Source of the DNA: Zhongshania aquimaris
GTDB taxonomy: Bacteria; Pseudomonadota; Gammaproteobacteria; Pseudomonadales; Spongiibacteraceae
Direction: 5' to 3'
NCBI RefSeq assembly: GCF_019312595.1
Contig: NZ_JAHWDQ010000002.1
Span: forward strand, 574,537 to 638,536
DNA length: 64,000 nucleotides
The position numbers and the translations under genes are program-made. The notes under the pieces are model-generated. The model was not told the origin of the DNA. It saw only the letters and a list, made by a program, of their open reading frames with translations, and made no database searches. Of the stretch, positions 10,687 through 19,720 are shown one piece after another (positions within the stretch are counted from its first letter, which is position 1; every line of letters begins with the position of its first letter).

Positions 10687-11556
10687 TTACAGCAGGGCAC
10701 TGCGCAGCTCGCTAATTTCTTGCTTCGCTTCGGAAAGGAAGGCCAAGCCTTGTTCCGGCCCCATTTCTTGCAGGTGTAATTTTTTAAATGCGGGGAGCCG
10801 CGACAGTTGTGGCAACTTGCCGTGACTGCGTTCGTCAAGATAGGTGTGGTAGCGGGCAATCAGTATTAAATCGGCTAAATCCGCAGTTGGATTTTTATCC
10901 CGCATCCAGTTTTCTCGATTTAAGCCGACAAGAATCAGTTCTTCGTCAAAGTGCCAGTTGTGCAAAATCAGGCCGCTGATCTTGCCGGTAAACTCGTTAA
11001 GTAATTCTTTTATTGCGCTTGGCTCAGAGGTCAGGCTTGGAAAATCCTTTAAATTGGCGAGTAAAGGTAGCGCGCCTATATCTTGAATTAGCCCGGCGAG
11101 CAGTGCGCGGTCGGGGTCGAAACCGCAGTGCCTGGCCATAACATGGGCGAGGGAGGCGGTGTAGACACTGCGTCGCCAAATTTCGCGCATGCTTGCTTTA
11201 ACAGTGGCGTCTTGAATTAAAAACAGCGCTTTTAATGCGTAGCTAGCTGTCAGGTCGCGTGCGGCATTGAAGCCTAAACGTCTTATGGCGGCGTTAAGAT
11301 TACGTACTGGGTTGCCGCGGCTGTAGTGAACACTATGACTGATTTTGAGTAAATAGGCGCTTAGGCCGGGGTCTTGTTGAATCAGTTTTACCAGGTCGTC
11401 AATTTCAAGATCGCTCTGGCTAATGGCCACACGGACGTCTATTGCAATATCTGGAAGGCTAGGTAGCTCAAGTGTGCCGGCGCGCAGGGAGTCTGTCACG
11501 AGCTTTAAAAGCTGTGCCTTCGGCGTGCTGGCGGGAGATGGGGATGCTAGGGGCAT
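10687..11556 (-). CDS. HDOD domain protein
   Basis: 289 residues. The HDOD (metal-dependent hydrolase-related output) domain spans roughly 15-215: LPSLPDIAIDVRVAISQSDLEIDDLVKLIQQDPGLSAYLLKI, then RNLNAAIRRLGFNAARDL and LAGLIQDIGALPLL, with the HD-type residues degenerate as usual for the class. Such proteins act in signalling (biofilm, cyclic-di-GMP or chemotaxis-linked) rather than catalysis. No attached receiver or GGDEF domain is present. It is transcribed in the same direction as ybiT but separated by about 125 bp. Confidence 0.88.
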   Translation of the reverse strand: MPLASPSPASTPKAQLLKLVTDSLRAGTLELPSLPDIAIDVRVAISQSDLEIDDLVKLIQQDPGLSAYLLKISHSVHYSRGNPVRNLNAAIRRLGFNAARDLTASYALKALFLIQDATVKASMREIWRRSVYTASLAHVMARHCGFDPDRALLAGLIQDIGALPLLANLKDFPSLTSEPSAIKELLNEFTGKISGLILHNWHFDEELILVGLNRENWMRDKNPTADLADLILIARYHTYLDERSHGKLPQLSRLPAFKKLHLQEMGPEQGLAFLSEAKQEISELRSALL

Positions 11557-11681
11557 GCTGATACTATTTAGTATTGGCGACTGAGTACTGTCGTGTTTCA
11601 GCGCTTATTACACAATAGGGGATTGCCGTAGCGAAGCTCGGCCGATACAGGTGTACCGGCCGTCGAGGCGACGTTAGACGC

Positions 11682-13277
11682 TTACTTGCTCAGCGCGTCT
11701 TGATGAGACAGGAATTCGTCGTAATTTCCTTGGAAATCATTGAGTTGCTGATCTTTGATCTCAACAATTCGGGTCGCTAACGACGACACAAATTCGCGGT
11801 CGTGGCTGGCGAAGATCAGCGTGCCTTCGTAGTGCTCTAGGGCTAAGTTGAGCGCCTCGATGGCTTCCATGTCCAAGTGGTTGGTCGGTTCGTCCATGAT
11901 CAAGACGTTGGTGTCTTGCATCATTAATTTGCCGAACAACAGGCGGTTTTTCTCGCCGCCGGAACACACTTTAGCGCGCTTGTTAAAGTCGTCTGAGGAG
12001 AACAGCAGGCGGCCCAGGGTGGCGCGAACGATTTGGTCGTCGTGCTCGGGTTTGCGCCAGCGGCTCATCCAGTCGAATAGATTTAGGTCGTTGTCGAAGT
12101 CGTCGCTGCTGTCCTGCGGGCAGTAGCCGAGGGTGGCATTTTCCGCCCACTTCACTACGCCTTCGTTGGCACTTAACTCGTTCATTAAGCAGCGCAAAAA
12201 GGTGGTTTTACCTGCGCCGTTTTCGCCAAGCACGGCTAAACGGGTGCCCGCTTCCAGAATGAGGCTGCCATTTTTAAACAAGACTTCGTCAAAACCGTGA
12301 CCGATGTTTTCTAAGGTTAGGGCTTGGCGGTGAAGTTTTTTGTCTTGTTTAAAACGGATATAGGGTGACTGGCGGCTGGAGGCTTTAATTTCATCCAGCT
12401 GAATTTTGTCAATTTTCTTGGCCCGCGACGTTGCCTGTTTTGCTTTCGAGGCGTTGGCGGAGAAGCGGCTCACGAAGGCTTGCAAATCTGCAATCTGGGC
12501 AGACTTCTTCGCGTTTTGCGACTGCATGCGCTCGCGTGCGGCGGTGGCGGCAGTCATGAAGTCATCGTAGTTGCCGGGGTAGACACGCAGCTCGCCGTAG
12601 TCGATGTCGGCCATGTGAGTACACACTTCGTTTAAGAAGTGGCGGTCATGCGAAATAATAACCATGGTGCTTTTGCGATCATTGAGCACGCCTTCCAGCC
12701 AGCGGATGGTGTTGATGTCCAGGTTGTTGGTTGGCTCGTCGAGTAGCAAAATATCTGGATCAGAAAACAGTGCTTGGGCGAGCAGTACGCGTAGTTTCCA
12801 GCCTGGCGCCACTTCACTCATGGGGCCAAAGTGCAGGCCAAGTTCGATGCCGGCACCCAGTAAAATTTCACCAGCGCGGCTTTCGGCGCTGTAGCCGTCC
12901 ATTTCCATGAACTGGGTTTCAAGATCGGCGACTTTCATGCCGTCTTCTTCAGACATTTCGGGCAGCGAGTAAATGCGATCGCGCTCTTGCTTGATTTCCC
13001 ACAGCTCGGTGTGACCCATAATGACGGTGTCGATAACCGAGTATTGCTCAAAGGCGAACTGGTCCTGGTGCAGCTTGCCAATACGCTCATTGGGGTCGAG
13101 AGACACATTGCCGGAGCTTGGCTTCAAGCTGCCGTCCAGAATCTTCATGAAGGTAGATTTGCCGCAGCCGTTTGCCCCGATAAGGCCGTAGCGATTGCCA
13201 CCGCCAAATTTAACGGAGATGTTTTCAAAAAGCGGCTTGGCACCAAACTGCATGGTGATGTTTGCGGCGGAAATCAA
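11682..13277 (-). CDS. ybiT: ABC-F family ATPase, YbiT type
   Basis: I chose the TTG at 13277 because it gives 531 residues beginning [12 protein letters not shown], matching the roughly 530-residue YbiT; the open frame extends to 13484 without homology. Two ATPase domains are visible: Walker A GANGCGKS near residue 37 and GENGAGKT in the second half, each with a signature motif and [10 protein letters not shown] or [10 protein letters not shown]. The linker has the [19 protein letters not shown] helix hairpin typical of ABC-F ribosome factors. It has no membrane domain. The role is ribosome-associated translation control; the exact function of YbiT is still debated. Confidence 0.92.
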   Translation of the reverse strand: MISAANITMQFGAKPLFENISVKFGGGNRYGLIGANGCGKSTFMKILDGSLKPSSGNVSLDPNERIGKLHQDQFAFEQYSVIDTVIMGHTELWEIKQERDRIYSLPEMSEEDGMKVADLETQFMEMDGYSAESRAGEILLGAGIELGLHFGPMSEVAPGWKLRVLLAQALFSDPDILLLDEPTNNLDINTIRWLEGVLNDRKSTMVIISHDRHFLNEVCTHMADIDYGELRVYPGNYDDFMTAATAARERMQSQNAKKSAQIADLQAFVSRFSANASKAKQATSRAKKIDKIQLDEIKASSRQSPYIRFKQDKKLHRQALTLENIGHGFDEVLFKNGSLILEAGTRLAVLGENGAGKTTFLRCLMNELSANEGVVKWAENATLGYCPQDSSDDFDNDLNLFDWMSRWRKPEHDDQIVRATLGRLLFSSDDFNKRAKVCSGGEKNRLLFGKLMMQDTNVLIMDEPTNHLDMEAIEALNLALEHYEGTLIFASHDREFVSSLATRIVEIKDQQLNDFQGNYDEFLSHQDALSK

Positions 13278-13622
13278 TGTTGTATACCCAATGAGTGATG
13301 AAGTGGAAATTGCTAAAAGAGGACAATGTGCGGGGCGCGAATTATACGGGTTTATATACCGTGGGTCGAGGTGCTGCTGGTTTTTGGCGGGATATTCGAC
13401 GAAAACGAGCTCAATTTCGAGCAAGTACAGTGATTTAGCGGTGACGAAGCGGCAACAGACCCTCGGCTCTCGTGCGAAAGTCACCCTTTGCCGACTTGCC
13501 CATGGAGTCTCACCAAGCTATGTCGTTGATTAACAGTGAAGTCGTCGCGCGCCGCTATTCTAATTTTGACTGGTCGGCGTAGCTTAGGGGTATCTAATAA
13601 AACCATAATAAGCGAGGTAACT

Positions 13623-14414
13623 ATGAATACGGTAACACGAGAGCCCGTTCCATTCTGGGCGCGATTCTTTCTAGCTTTTGCAGATATCACCATCTTTAAT
13701 GCCCCTGGGCGTCCGTTCATTAAAGTGGCGTGGGCGGTCGACCTTCATAAAATTTTCACCCTTTTTATTATTTACGCAATGATGAGTTACTACGGTAATT
13801 TCAGTGCTGGCGCGTGGGTGTTCTTAGCTTTACACGGTATCTACGGCTACTGTTGGCTGATCAAGGATTTGGGGTTTAGGGATCATCAGCTTGAGAATAA
13901 ATTAAGTTTTCTAGGTTTTATCAATTTATATGTGCTGCTGATTGCTTGGTACTGGTTAATACCGTGGCTGTTTATTGCGCGGGCGATAGAGCCTAGCGGC
14001 TTGATGTTATTTATTGCCATTGCCATTCACACCTTGGGTGTCGTGACGATGGTTGCGGGCGATGGCCAGCGGCACTGGATTTTAAAATACCGCACTGAAC
14101 CCGGTTTAATTAAAGAGGGAATGTATCGCTACACCCGCAATCCCAATTATTTGGGAGAGTTAATGCTTTACGCAGCGTATGCTCTGTTGGCGAGTCACTG
14201 GATTGCGTGGGTCATCTATTCGTATATGGCGATTTACTTTTTGGCGCGAATGAAGGGCAAAGACAACGCGATTTCCCGTCACCCCGGCTGGCAGGAATAT
14301 AAAGCGCAATCGGGCTTGGTTATTCCCTGGGCGCTTTTAAACGGACGGGCTCTTTTGGATAGAATCAACAAGAATAGTACGAAAATAACAGGGACCCATA
14401 TTCATGAAAAATAG
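13623..14414 (+). CDS. Isoprenylcysteine methyltransferase / DUF1295-like membrane protein
   Basis: 263 residues from the ATG at 13623, preceded by GAGGTAACT; the longer frame to 13536 lacks a site. There are several hydrophobic segments (for example LHKIFTLFIIYAMMSYY, LLIAWYWLIPWLFIARAI, LMLFIAIAIHTLGVVTMV). The C-terminal signature GLIKEGMYRYTRNPNYLGELMLYAAYALL is shared by ICMT and steroid-5-alpha-reductase-like DUF1295 enzymes. It could methylate or reduce a lipid substrate; which one cannot be told. It overlaps the following small membrane gene by 11 bp, so the two are co-translated. Confidence 0.8.
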   Translation: MNTVTREPVPFWARFFLAFADITIFNAPGRPFIKVAWAVDLHKIFTLFIIYAMMSYYGNFSAGAWVFLALHGIYGYCWLIKDLGFRDHQLENKLSFLGFINLYVLLIAWYWLIPWLFIARAIEPSGLMLFIAIAIHTLGVVTMVAGDGQRHWILKYRTEPGLIKEGMYRYTRNPNYLGELMLYAAYALLASHWIAWVIYSYMAIYFLARMKGKDNAISRHPGWQEYKAQSGLVIPWALLNGRALLDRINKNSTKITGTHIHEK

Positions 14415-14787
14415 CCGTGCTTGGCGGAGATTTTTTCAGTTCTCCGCTATTTTTAATTTTTCGGCGGCGTTTGCCATGCTGTTTGCGCCTGAGCTTTTGT
14501 TTGAAATATTGATGATGAGCGACGCGCTTACTGCTGAGGCTATTCCCTGGCTTCATCAGTTTGCCGGTTTGGTAATGGTGTTTGGTATGGGCTATTGGCT
14601 TGTATCCACCAATCCAATGCTACATAAAGATATTGTTTGGATGGGCTGCGTAGGTAAAACAGTGGTCTTTGCCATCGCCTGGATAGATATAGCATTTTTT
14701 GCTGCGCCAATCGGCTTTGGCATTCTGGTGATAGCGGATTTAATTTTTGCAATGTTCTTTGCGATGGTATGGAAGGCTAAGGAATAA
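14404..14787 (+). CDS. Small integral membrane protein, unknown function
   Basis: 127 residues with four predicted membrane spans (around 10-30, 48-68, 75-100 and 102-122). The start at 14404 overlaps the 3' end of the ICMT-like gene by 11 bp in another frame. No family is recognised. The layout (four helices, short loops) recalls small DoxX- or DUF-type proteins often paired with lipid-modifying enzymes. The function is inferred only from its neighbour. Confidence 0.75.
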   Translation: MKNSRAWRRFFQFSAIFNFSAAFAMLFAPELLFEILMMSDALTAEAIPWLHQFAGLVMVFGMGYWLVSTNPMLHKDIVWMGCVGKTVVFAIAWIDIAFFAAPIGFGILVIADLIFAMFFAMVWKAKE

Positions 14788-14827
14788 ATATTATTTTTTA
14801 TTTTTTATTTTTTCGTATTTTATATAG

Positions 14828-14902
14828 TGATCCGACTTGCTAGCTTCTATATCTGTTTGGGCCTCTAATCCAAACAGATATATCGTCAAGCAAGCCGGAT
14901 CA
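14828..14902. repeat. 75-bp interrupted palindrome
   Basis: Outer arms TGATCCGACTTGCT and AGCAAGCCGGATCA flank a perfect 13-bp inner stem (TATATCTGTTTGG with CCAAACAGATATA) around a short loop. It lies between convergent genes, after a T-rich run at 14790-14815. It may act as a two-way transcription stop or be a REP-like element; the right side has no clear U tract. Confidence 0.7.
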
Positions 14903-14915
14903 ATTTATTGCCTTA

Positions 14916-16031
14916 TTACAGCCAGGGGTTATTCATATACCCCAGTTTGTGGAATTTCTCGATTAGCTCACGATGACCGAATGCACCCGCCGCAGATTGG
15001 AAGCCAACCGCTTTAAGTTCACCGTTGAGGAGGCGCTCTGAAGCCTCTGCGCAAATTTCACCGGTAAAGGTATATGGCGCATTAAGCGACAGCGGGAATA
15101 CGGTAGTGACCTGTCGGCCCTGGCCGATACAGGTGATAACAGTTCGGTGAATGTCTGGGCTGTCTTTGGGTGGTTCTGCTGGCGTCATTTCATCTCCGAA
15201 TTGATTCGTAAGCTCCTCTTTCTGGGCTTGATTCATTCCTACCGACTCTTTGTTAAAGCGGTGAATTATGCCAACTACGCTTTCAATGATTTCATCACCA
15301 AAGGCGGTTAAAACTTTACAGTTTCTTACCCGTTCGTCGTGCTCATACCAGACCGGTTCACAGCCGCCGCTCCAGGGGAGGGCCAGCGCTGGTTGCGACA
15401 AGTGGGGAACGTTAATGGTGTAATGGCGGTCGCCCTGCCACTCAATCATTTCGTTGTTTTTGAGCAGATACTGGGGATTGTTCACCATGCGTAGAAAAGA
15501 TTTTGTCGACGCTTGCGAGGGCAGTGCATCGTTAATCTGGTAGGTGAGATCCAGGCTGTCTACACCCTCGGTTTCAAGAGCAACCTCGGCGGCTAATGCA
15601 CCGGCGCACCACATATAGCTGTTTGCTGGACTAAGTAATAGATTTTTTTCTGCGAAGGCTTTGCCGTACTGGTCGCGTACTGCAATAACAAAGTCTTGCT
15701 CGCCAGTGGTGTCTAGGTAGTGGCAATTTGCCTCGAGGCAGGTTTCAACAACCGGCCATGCTAATTGCATAAAAGGGCCGGCGACATTGATGACCACTTC
15801 GACTTTGTCGAACCACGGTAGCAGCTCCTCGCGGGTATTGGCGGCTTGAACAATTGTCGCCGGTGCTTTGCGGCCCAAACGCTCTTCAACAATGGCGAGG
15901 GACGTCTCTAATGTGTCTTTGCTTCTGCCGGCAAAATAGAAGGGCATGTCGCGTTGGGATAGGCATTCGGCAATTAATTTTCCCGTGTAGCCGCTGGCAC
16001 CGTATATGAGTATGCGTGGTGAGTTAGACAT
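14916..16031 (-). CDS. Saccharopine dehydrogenase-like NAD(P)-binding oxidoreductase
   Basis: 371 residues. The N-terminal Rossmann motif ILIYGASGYTGKLIAECL and the following FAGRSKDTLE, VVINVAGPFM and CHYLDTTGEQDF are diagnostic of the saccharopine-dehydrogenase/trans-acting enoyl reductase superfamily (YDTTGE-type). No lysine-pathway partner is near, so a role with CoA or lipid substrates is more likely than lysine metabolism. The ATG at 16031 has GGAG upstream. It is divergent from an AraC regulator, with 21-bp-spaced direct repeats in the shared promoter region, so it is a likely target of that regulator. Confidence 0.85.
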   Translation of the reverse strand: MSNSPRILIYGASGYTGKLIAECLSQRDMPFYFAGRSKDTLETSLAIVEERLGRKAPATIVQAANTREELLPWFDKVEVVINVAGPFMQLAWPVVETCLEANCHYLDTTGEQDFVIAVRDQYGKAFAEKNLLLSPANSYMWCAGALAAEVALETEGVDSLDLTYQINDALPSQASTKSFLRMVNNPQYLLKNNEMIEWQGDRHYTINVPHLSQPALALPWSGGCEPVWYEHDERVRNCKVLTAFGDEIIESVVGIIHRFNKESVGMNQAQKEELTNQFGDEMTPAEPPKDSPDIHRTVITCIGQGRQVTTVFPLSLNAPYTFTGEICAEASERLLNGELKAVGFQSAAGAFGHRELIEKFHKLGYMNNPWL

Positions 16032-16131
16032 AAAATTACTCCGTTATTGTCATTATCAAAAATTATTATCAACCAGAGTGCGAAGAAAACTGGTGGTGAT
16101 TTAAGGTATAGAAAGTGGCTAAATCTAAGAA

Positions 16132-16168
16132 TGCGAATTACGGACAGGTGCTTGCGAAATGCGGACAG
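16132..16168. promoter_or_regulatory. Candidate AraC-family operator, two direct repeats 21 bp apart
   Basis: TGCGAATTACGGACAG at 16132-16147 and TGCGAAATGCGGACAG at 16153-16168 match at 14 of 16 positions. They lie exactly 21 bp apart, two helical turns, the classic spacing for AraC-type operators. They sit in the divergent spacer between the saccharopine-dehydrogenase-like gene and an AraC-family gene. Confidence 0.6.
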
Positions 16169-16198
16169 TGGTGCTAATTTGAAAATAAAAAGGTCGAT

Positions 16199-17215
16199 AT
16201 GAAGCCAAAGTATCATTCAGCAAAAACCATACTTTCTCCTCTGACACGTTTGCGAGAAGAGGGTATTTCCGTCGGTCAAGCCTTGACCGGAACAGGCCTT
16301 TCATTGTCGATATTAAATAAGCCAGAGCAGCACGTTAACCTCAGCCAAGAGCTTATGTTTTTGCGTAATTTGCGCAAGGCGACGGGCAATCCGGCAATTG
16401 GCCTGAAGGTTGGCTCGTGCTATCCACTTAGTCTGTTTGGTATCTATGGCTATGCCTTGATGAGCGCGGCAACGGTGCGAGATGCACTTAAGCTAGCCTA
16501 TGAATTTGTCGAGCTGAGCTTTGCATTTTATGAACACAAAATGTCGTTTCGCGGTGAACATATTGTGATGTCTATGAGCGCTGACGACTACAATGACGAT
16601 GATGTCGCGATGCTCAATGAGCGCGAAATGATTGCCACACTGATGATTTTGCGCGGTCTAATGGGAGAGGAATTTCGCTTACATTCGGCAACGCTACGCA
16701 ATGCACCGCAGGCATCTGCTGCCGAGTACGATAAATATTTTAATTGCCCTGTCACGTTTAACGCCGATGAAAATGCCTTAGTTTTTTCTGCTGATTTGCT
16801 GCAGATTCCAATTCTGCAAAGCGATAGTGATACGGCGAGCTTGTGCATTGAACGCTGTGAACGGTTAAAGGCAAGGTTGACGGAAGAGTATGATATTGAA
16901 GATGAGGTGCGGGAGTTAATACTGCTGCGACCGGGCTATTTTCCGCCTATTGAAGAGTTAGCTGCCAAGCTAAATATGTCTGGCCGGACCTTGCGACGCA
17001 AGCTGACAGCGCAGGGAATTGGCTATCAAAAGATAATTGATGATTTGCGTTTTCAACTGTCCCGGGAGTACTTGTCGACTACTAACATTAGTATTGAGCA
17101 GATGTCGCTACTATTAGGTTATAGCGACCCCGCTCATTTTTCTCACGCCTTTCGCCGTTGGGCTGGTGTGGCGCCATCAGAATTCCGCTCTTCATTTGTT
17201 GCGGTGTCGCGATGA
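16199..17215 (+). CDS. AraC-family transcriptional regulator (AraC_binding-like N-terminus)
   Basis: 338 residues. The N-terminal about 200 residues are the Arabinose_bd-type ligand domain (LGLKVG... PLSLFGIYGYALMSAATVRDALKLAYEF). The C-terminus has two helix-turn-helix motifs: IEELAAKLNMSGRTLRRKLTAQGIGYQKIIDDLR and the conserved FSHAFRRWAGVAPSEFR. This OruR/ArgR-like class responds to small organic ligands. It is divergent from the saccharopine-dehydrogenase-like gene. Its 3' end overlaps, tail to tail, the paralogous regulator on the other strand by 73 bp. Confidence 0.9.
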   Translation: MKPKYHSAKTILSPLTRLREEGISVGQALTGTGLSLSILNKPEQHVNLSQELMFLRNLRKATGNPAIGLKVGSCYPLSLFGIYGYALMSAATVRDALKLAYEFVELSFAFYEHKMSFRGEHIVMSMSADDYNDDDVAMLNEREMIATLMILRGLMGEEFRLHSATLRNAPQASAAEYDKYFNCPVTFNADENALVFSADLLQIPILQSDSDTASLCIERCERLKARLTEEYDIEDEVRELILLRPGYFPPIEELAAKLNMSGRTLRRKLTAQGIGYQKIIDDLRFQLSREYLSTTNISIEQMSLLLGYSDPAHFSHAFRRWAGVAPSEFRSSFVAVSR

Positions 17216-18228
17216 CGGAGATCGCTTGGGTTTACCCCCGTCCAGCGCTTGTAGGCGTGACAAAAACTGGATGAATCGGAGTAGCCAAGTCGTACCGCAA
17301 TTTCCTCAATCGTAAATGTCGTGCTTTGCAGGTATTCGATGGCGAGGTTTCTGCGCACATCCTCAAGAATATCTTTGTAGCTGGTGCCTTCTGCGCTGAG
17401 TTTTCTCTGTACCGTGCGCGCTGTCATGTTGATGCGATCTGCAATCGTCTCCAGGGTGAATATCTCGCGTGGTGACGACAGGATATGGTTGCGCACGACG
17501 TCTGAGAAGGTGCTGTTTCGCGCCAGCTGTAAGCAAATTTTGGCGCATTGATTACCGTAAATTCTTGCGGTTTCAGGCTCAGATTGTGCTAGCGGGTGAT
17601 ACAGCAGCTTGCTGTCGAATGCGTAGTAATTTTCCGATGAATTAAAATGAATGGGGCATTTAAAATAGTCGCTATAGACATGGGCGTAGGCTGGCTTTGC
17701 CTGCTTTAAATGCACCTCCAAGACGGGGAGGTCCTGGCCTAGTGCTTCTTTGAAAATAGTGTGGGATGCGACTAGACCTCGATCGACCATATACTGGTAG
17801 CTGCCACCAAGATCCCGCAATTTCTCTAAGCTAACGTAGGCTCTATCCCCTCTAACTGTTGTGTTCCACTGCATGTATGTCCACGTCATTAAGATATTTT
17901 TATACAGCACCGCCATGCCAGATAGCAGGTTCTCGCTAGTCATTATCGCAAGACCCAGCAAGCCGTAAGCAGACAAATGGTAGCGCCCACCGACAATTAA
18001 ACCGAGCTCAGGAACGTCGATGCTTTCGATCACGGCAGTCGTAAAGCTTAGTTCCTGGTGAGGTGTTAATTCGTATGTCGGGTCTTCAAGCGCCTGCGGT
18101 GGAATGCCCGCCGCGTCAAGCATGGGGGCAGGATCTAACTTGTATTCCTTTAGTAAGGAGATCAAGGGGTTAAGCCCGTAGCTCAGATGTCGGGAGGGCG
18201 GGGTGCTTAATGACGACCTTAGCTCCAT
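17143..18228 (-). CDS. AraC-family transcriptional regulator
   Basis: 361 residues with the same two-part architecture as its neighbour: ligand domain (LIVGGRYHLSAYGLLGLAIMTSENL) and C-terminal HTH pair (LETIADRINMTARTVQRKLSAEGTSYKDILEDVR; SSSFCHAYKRWTGVNPSDLR). A 25-residue low-complexity tail after SDLR is encoded in the overlap with the convergent regulator. It is divergent from the acyl-CoA dehydrogenase operon, 148 bp away, and is the best candidate for its control. Confidence 0.9.
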   Translation of the reverse strand: MELRSSLSTPPSRHLSYGLNPLISLLKEYKLDPAPMLDAAGIPPQALEDPTYELTPHQELSFTTAVIESIDVPELGLIVGGRYHLSAYGLLGLAIMTSENLLSGMAVLYKNILMTWTYMQWNTTVRGDRAYVSLEKLRDLGGSYQYMVDRGLVASHTIFKEALGQDLPVLEVHLKQAKPAYAHVYSDYFKCPIHFNSSENYYAFDSKLLYHPLAQSEPETARIYGNQCAKICLQLARNSTFSDVVRNHILSSPREIFTLETIADRINMTARTVQRKLSAEGTSYKDILEDVRRNLAIEYLQSTTFTIEEIAVRLGYSDSSSFCHAYKRWTGVNPSDLRHRDTATNEERNSDGATPAQRRKA

Positions 18229-18259
18229 GACTGGAATCTCTTATTGTGATTATGAAAGC

Positions 18260-18274
18260 TGTCGTAAATTAACA
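18260..18274. promoter_or_regulatory. Shared 15-mer, candidate regulator-binding site (copy 1)
   Basis: TGTCGTAAATTAACA lies in the divergent promoter region of the AraC gene and the acyl-CoA dehydrogenase operon. The same 15 bases recur at 22604-22618, before the MMPL/DUF1329 operon. The two operons may therefore share a regulator. Confidence 0.5.
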
Positions 18275-18376
18275 ACCATAATGTCCTCTGTAAACATCTA
18301 ACTTCTCATTTCGCGCGGATAGTATGGTCACCTAATTATCGATTTCTAGAAAAACCATAAGAATAGAGGTGAGAAA

Positions 18377-19708
18377 ATGACTAGCCAGTCTGCCCAAGAG
18401 CTAACACATCCAGAAAGTAGTGATTACAGAAATTTAGCTGCCCCCATTTACACTTGGGAGAGCACGCCAAAAGGTGCCTTGACTATGTCTGGTGCCGAGG
18501 CTGAGCTGCCTGAGCACATTGCAGAGTTTCAGAAAACGCTGCGTAATTTTGCGCTGAATGTCATGCGTCCGATAGGCATAAAGTTAGATCGCATGACGCC
18601 GGAACAAGTGATTGCCAAAGATTCACTGTTTTGGGAATTCCGTAAAAAATATTTGGAGCTAGGCGTTACGGTTGAGGCGCTAGGCGAAATGGAGCCGCAG
18701 GAAGCGGCCTTGCTGTTTTCCATTTTATTTGAAGAATTGGGTTATGGCGATGCTGGCCTGGCGATATCGGTCGGTGCAGGGATATTGCCCCAGTGGTTGT
18801 GCGCGAAGTTTGGCCGCCAAGATTTACTTGATGAGTTTCCTGATGCGGTATTGGGTTGCTGGGGTATTACCGAGCCAGATCATGGTACGGATATGCTCGA
18901 CCCGAGTCGTCAAATTGTATATCCCGGTAGCTCCTATGGCCGCCCCAACTTAGTGGCCGATTTAACCGGTGACGACATTGTATTAAATGGTCAAAAATCT
19001 GCGTGGGTTTCTAACGGGATCATTGCTGATGTATGTATTTTGTATTGCGCGGCGGATTCAGGAGATGGGCCGTCAGCCACTGAAGGCTGCGCGTTGGTTT
19101 TTCCAATGGATTTGCCCGGTATTAGCCGTGGCAAGCCATTAGATAAAATGGGGCAGCGGGCATTAAATCAGGGCGAAATATTTTTTGATAATGTACGTAT
19201 TCCACGCAAGTATTTGCTGGCCGGGCCAGAGGATTATCAGCGTGCAGTGTATTGTATTCACGCCGAAGCCAACGCTTTGATGGGGGCAACATTCACTGGT
19301 CTCGCGCAAGCGGCGGCTGATTTAGCGCTCGACTACGCTCACGAAAGAAAGGCGGGTGGCGTTCCGATTATTCAGCATCAATCTGTGCGCAGTCGTTTGT
19401 TTCATATGTTTAGAAAAGTAGAAATTTCACGTTCGCTTACCCGCCGAGGTTTGAATTTTAATAACGACCCTAAATTGGGGACACCTTCGCTTTGTGCCGC
19501 GATGTTCTCCAAAACCACCGGCACTCAACACGCATTTGAGGTCACTAGTGACGCCTTGCAAATCTTTGGTGGCAATGGCCTGACCAAAGAGTATCCGCTA
19601 GAAAAAATGCTGCGCGACGCGCGTGCTTCTCTTATTGAGGATGGCTGTAATGAAGTCTTGGCCATCAAGGGTGGCAGCTACCTTATCGATAGTGAAAAAC
19701 TTTCATAA
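18377..19708 (+). CDS. Acyl-CoA dehydrogenase family protein
   Basis: 443 residues. The pattern is acyl-CoA dehydrogenase: middle-domain GCWGITEPDHGTDM, DIVLNGQKSAWVSNG, MGQRALNQGEIFFDNVRIP, and C-terminal QIFGGNGLTKEYPLEKMLRDARASLIEDGCNEVL with a Glu in the usual catalytic-base position (IEDGCNE). It is longer at the N-terminus than classical short-chain forms. The start ATG at 18377 follows GAGGTGAG. It is the first gene of a three-gene operon with thiolase and acyl-CoA ligase, which together could activate, oxidise and cleave a carboxylic acid. The substrate is unknown. Confidence 0.93.
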   Translation: MTSQSAQELTHPESSDYRNLAAPIYTWESTPKGALTMSGAEAELPEHIAEFQKTLRNFALNVMRPIGIKLDRMTPEQVIAKDSLFWEFRKKYLELGVTVEALGEMEPQEAALLFSILFEELGYGDAGLAISVGAGILPQWLCAKFGRQDLLDEFPDAVLGCWGITEPDHGTDMLDPSRQIVYPGSSYGRPNLVADLTGDDIVLNGQKSAWVSNGIIADVCILYCAADSGDGPSATEGCALVFPMDLPGISRGKPLDKMGQRALNQGEIFFDNVRIPRKYLLAGPEDYQRAVYCIHAEANALMGATFTGLAQAAADLALDYAHERKAGGVPIIQHQSVRSRLFHMFRKVEISRSLTRRGLNFNNDPKLGTPSLCAAMFSKTTGTQHAFEVTSDALQIFGGNGLTKEYPLEKMLRDARASLIEDGCNEVLAIKGGSYLIDSEKLS

Positions 19709-19720
19709 GGAAGTAATACA

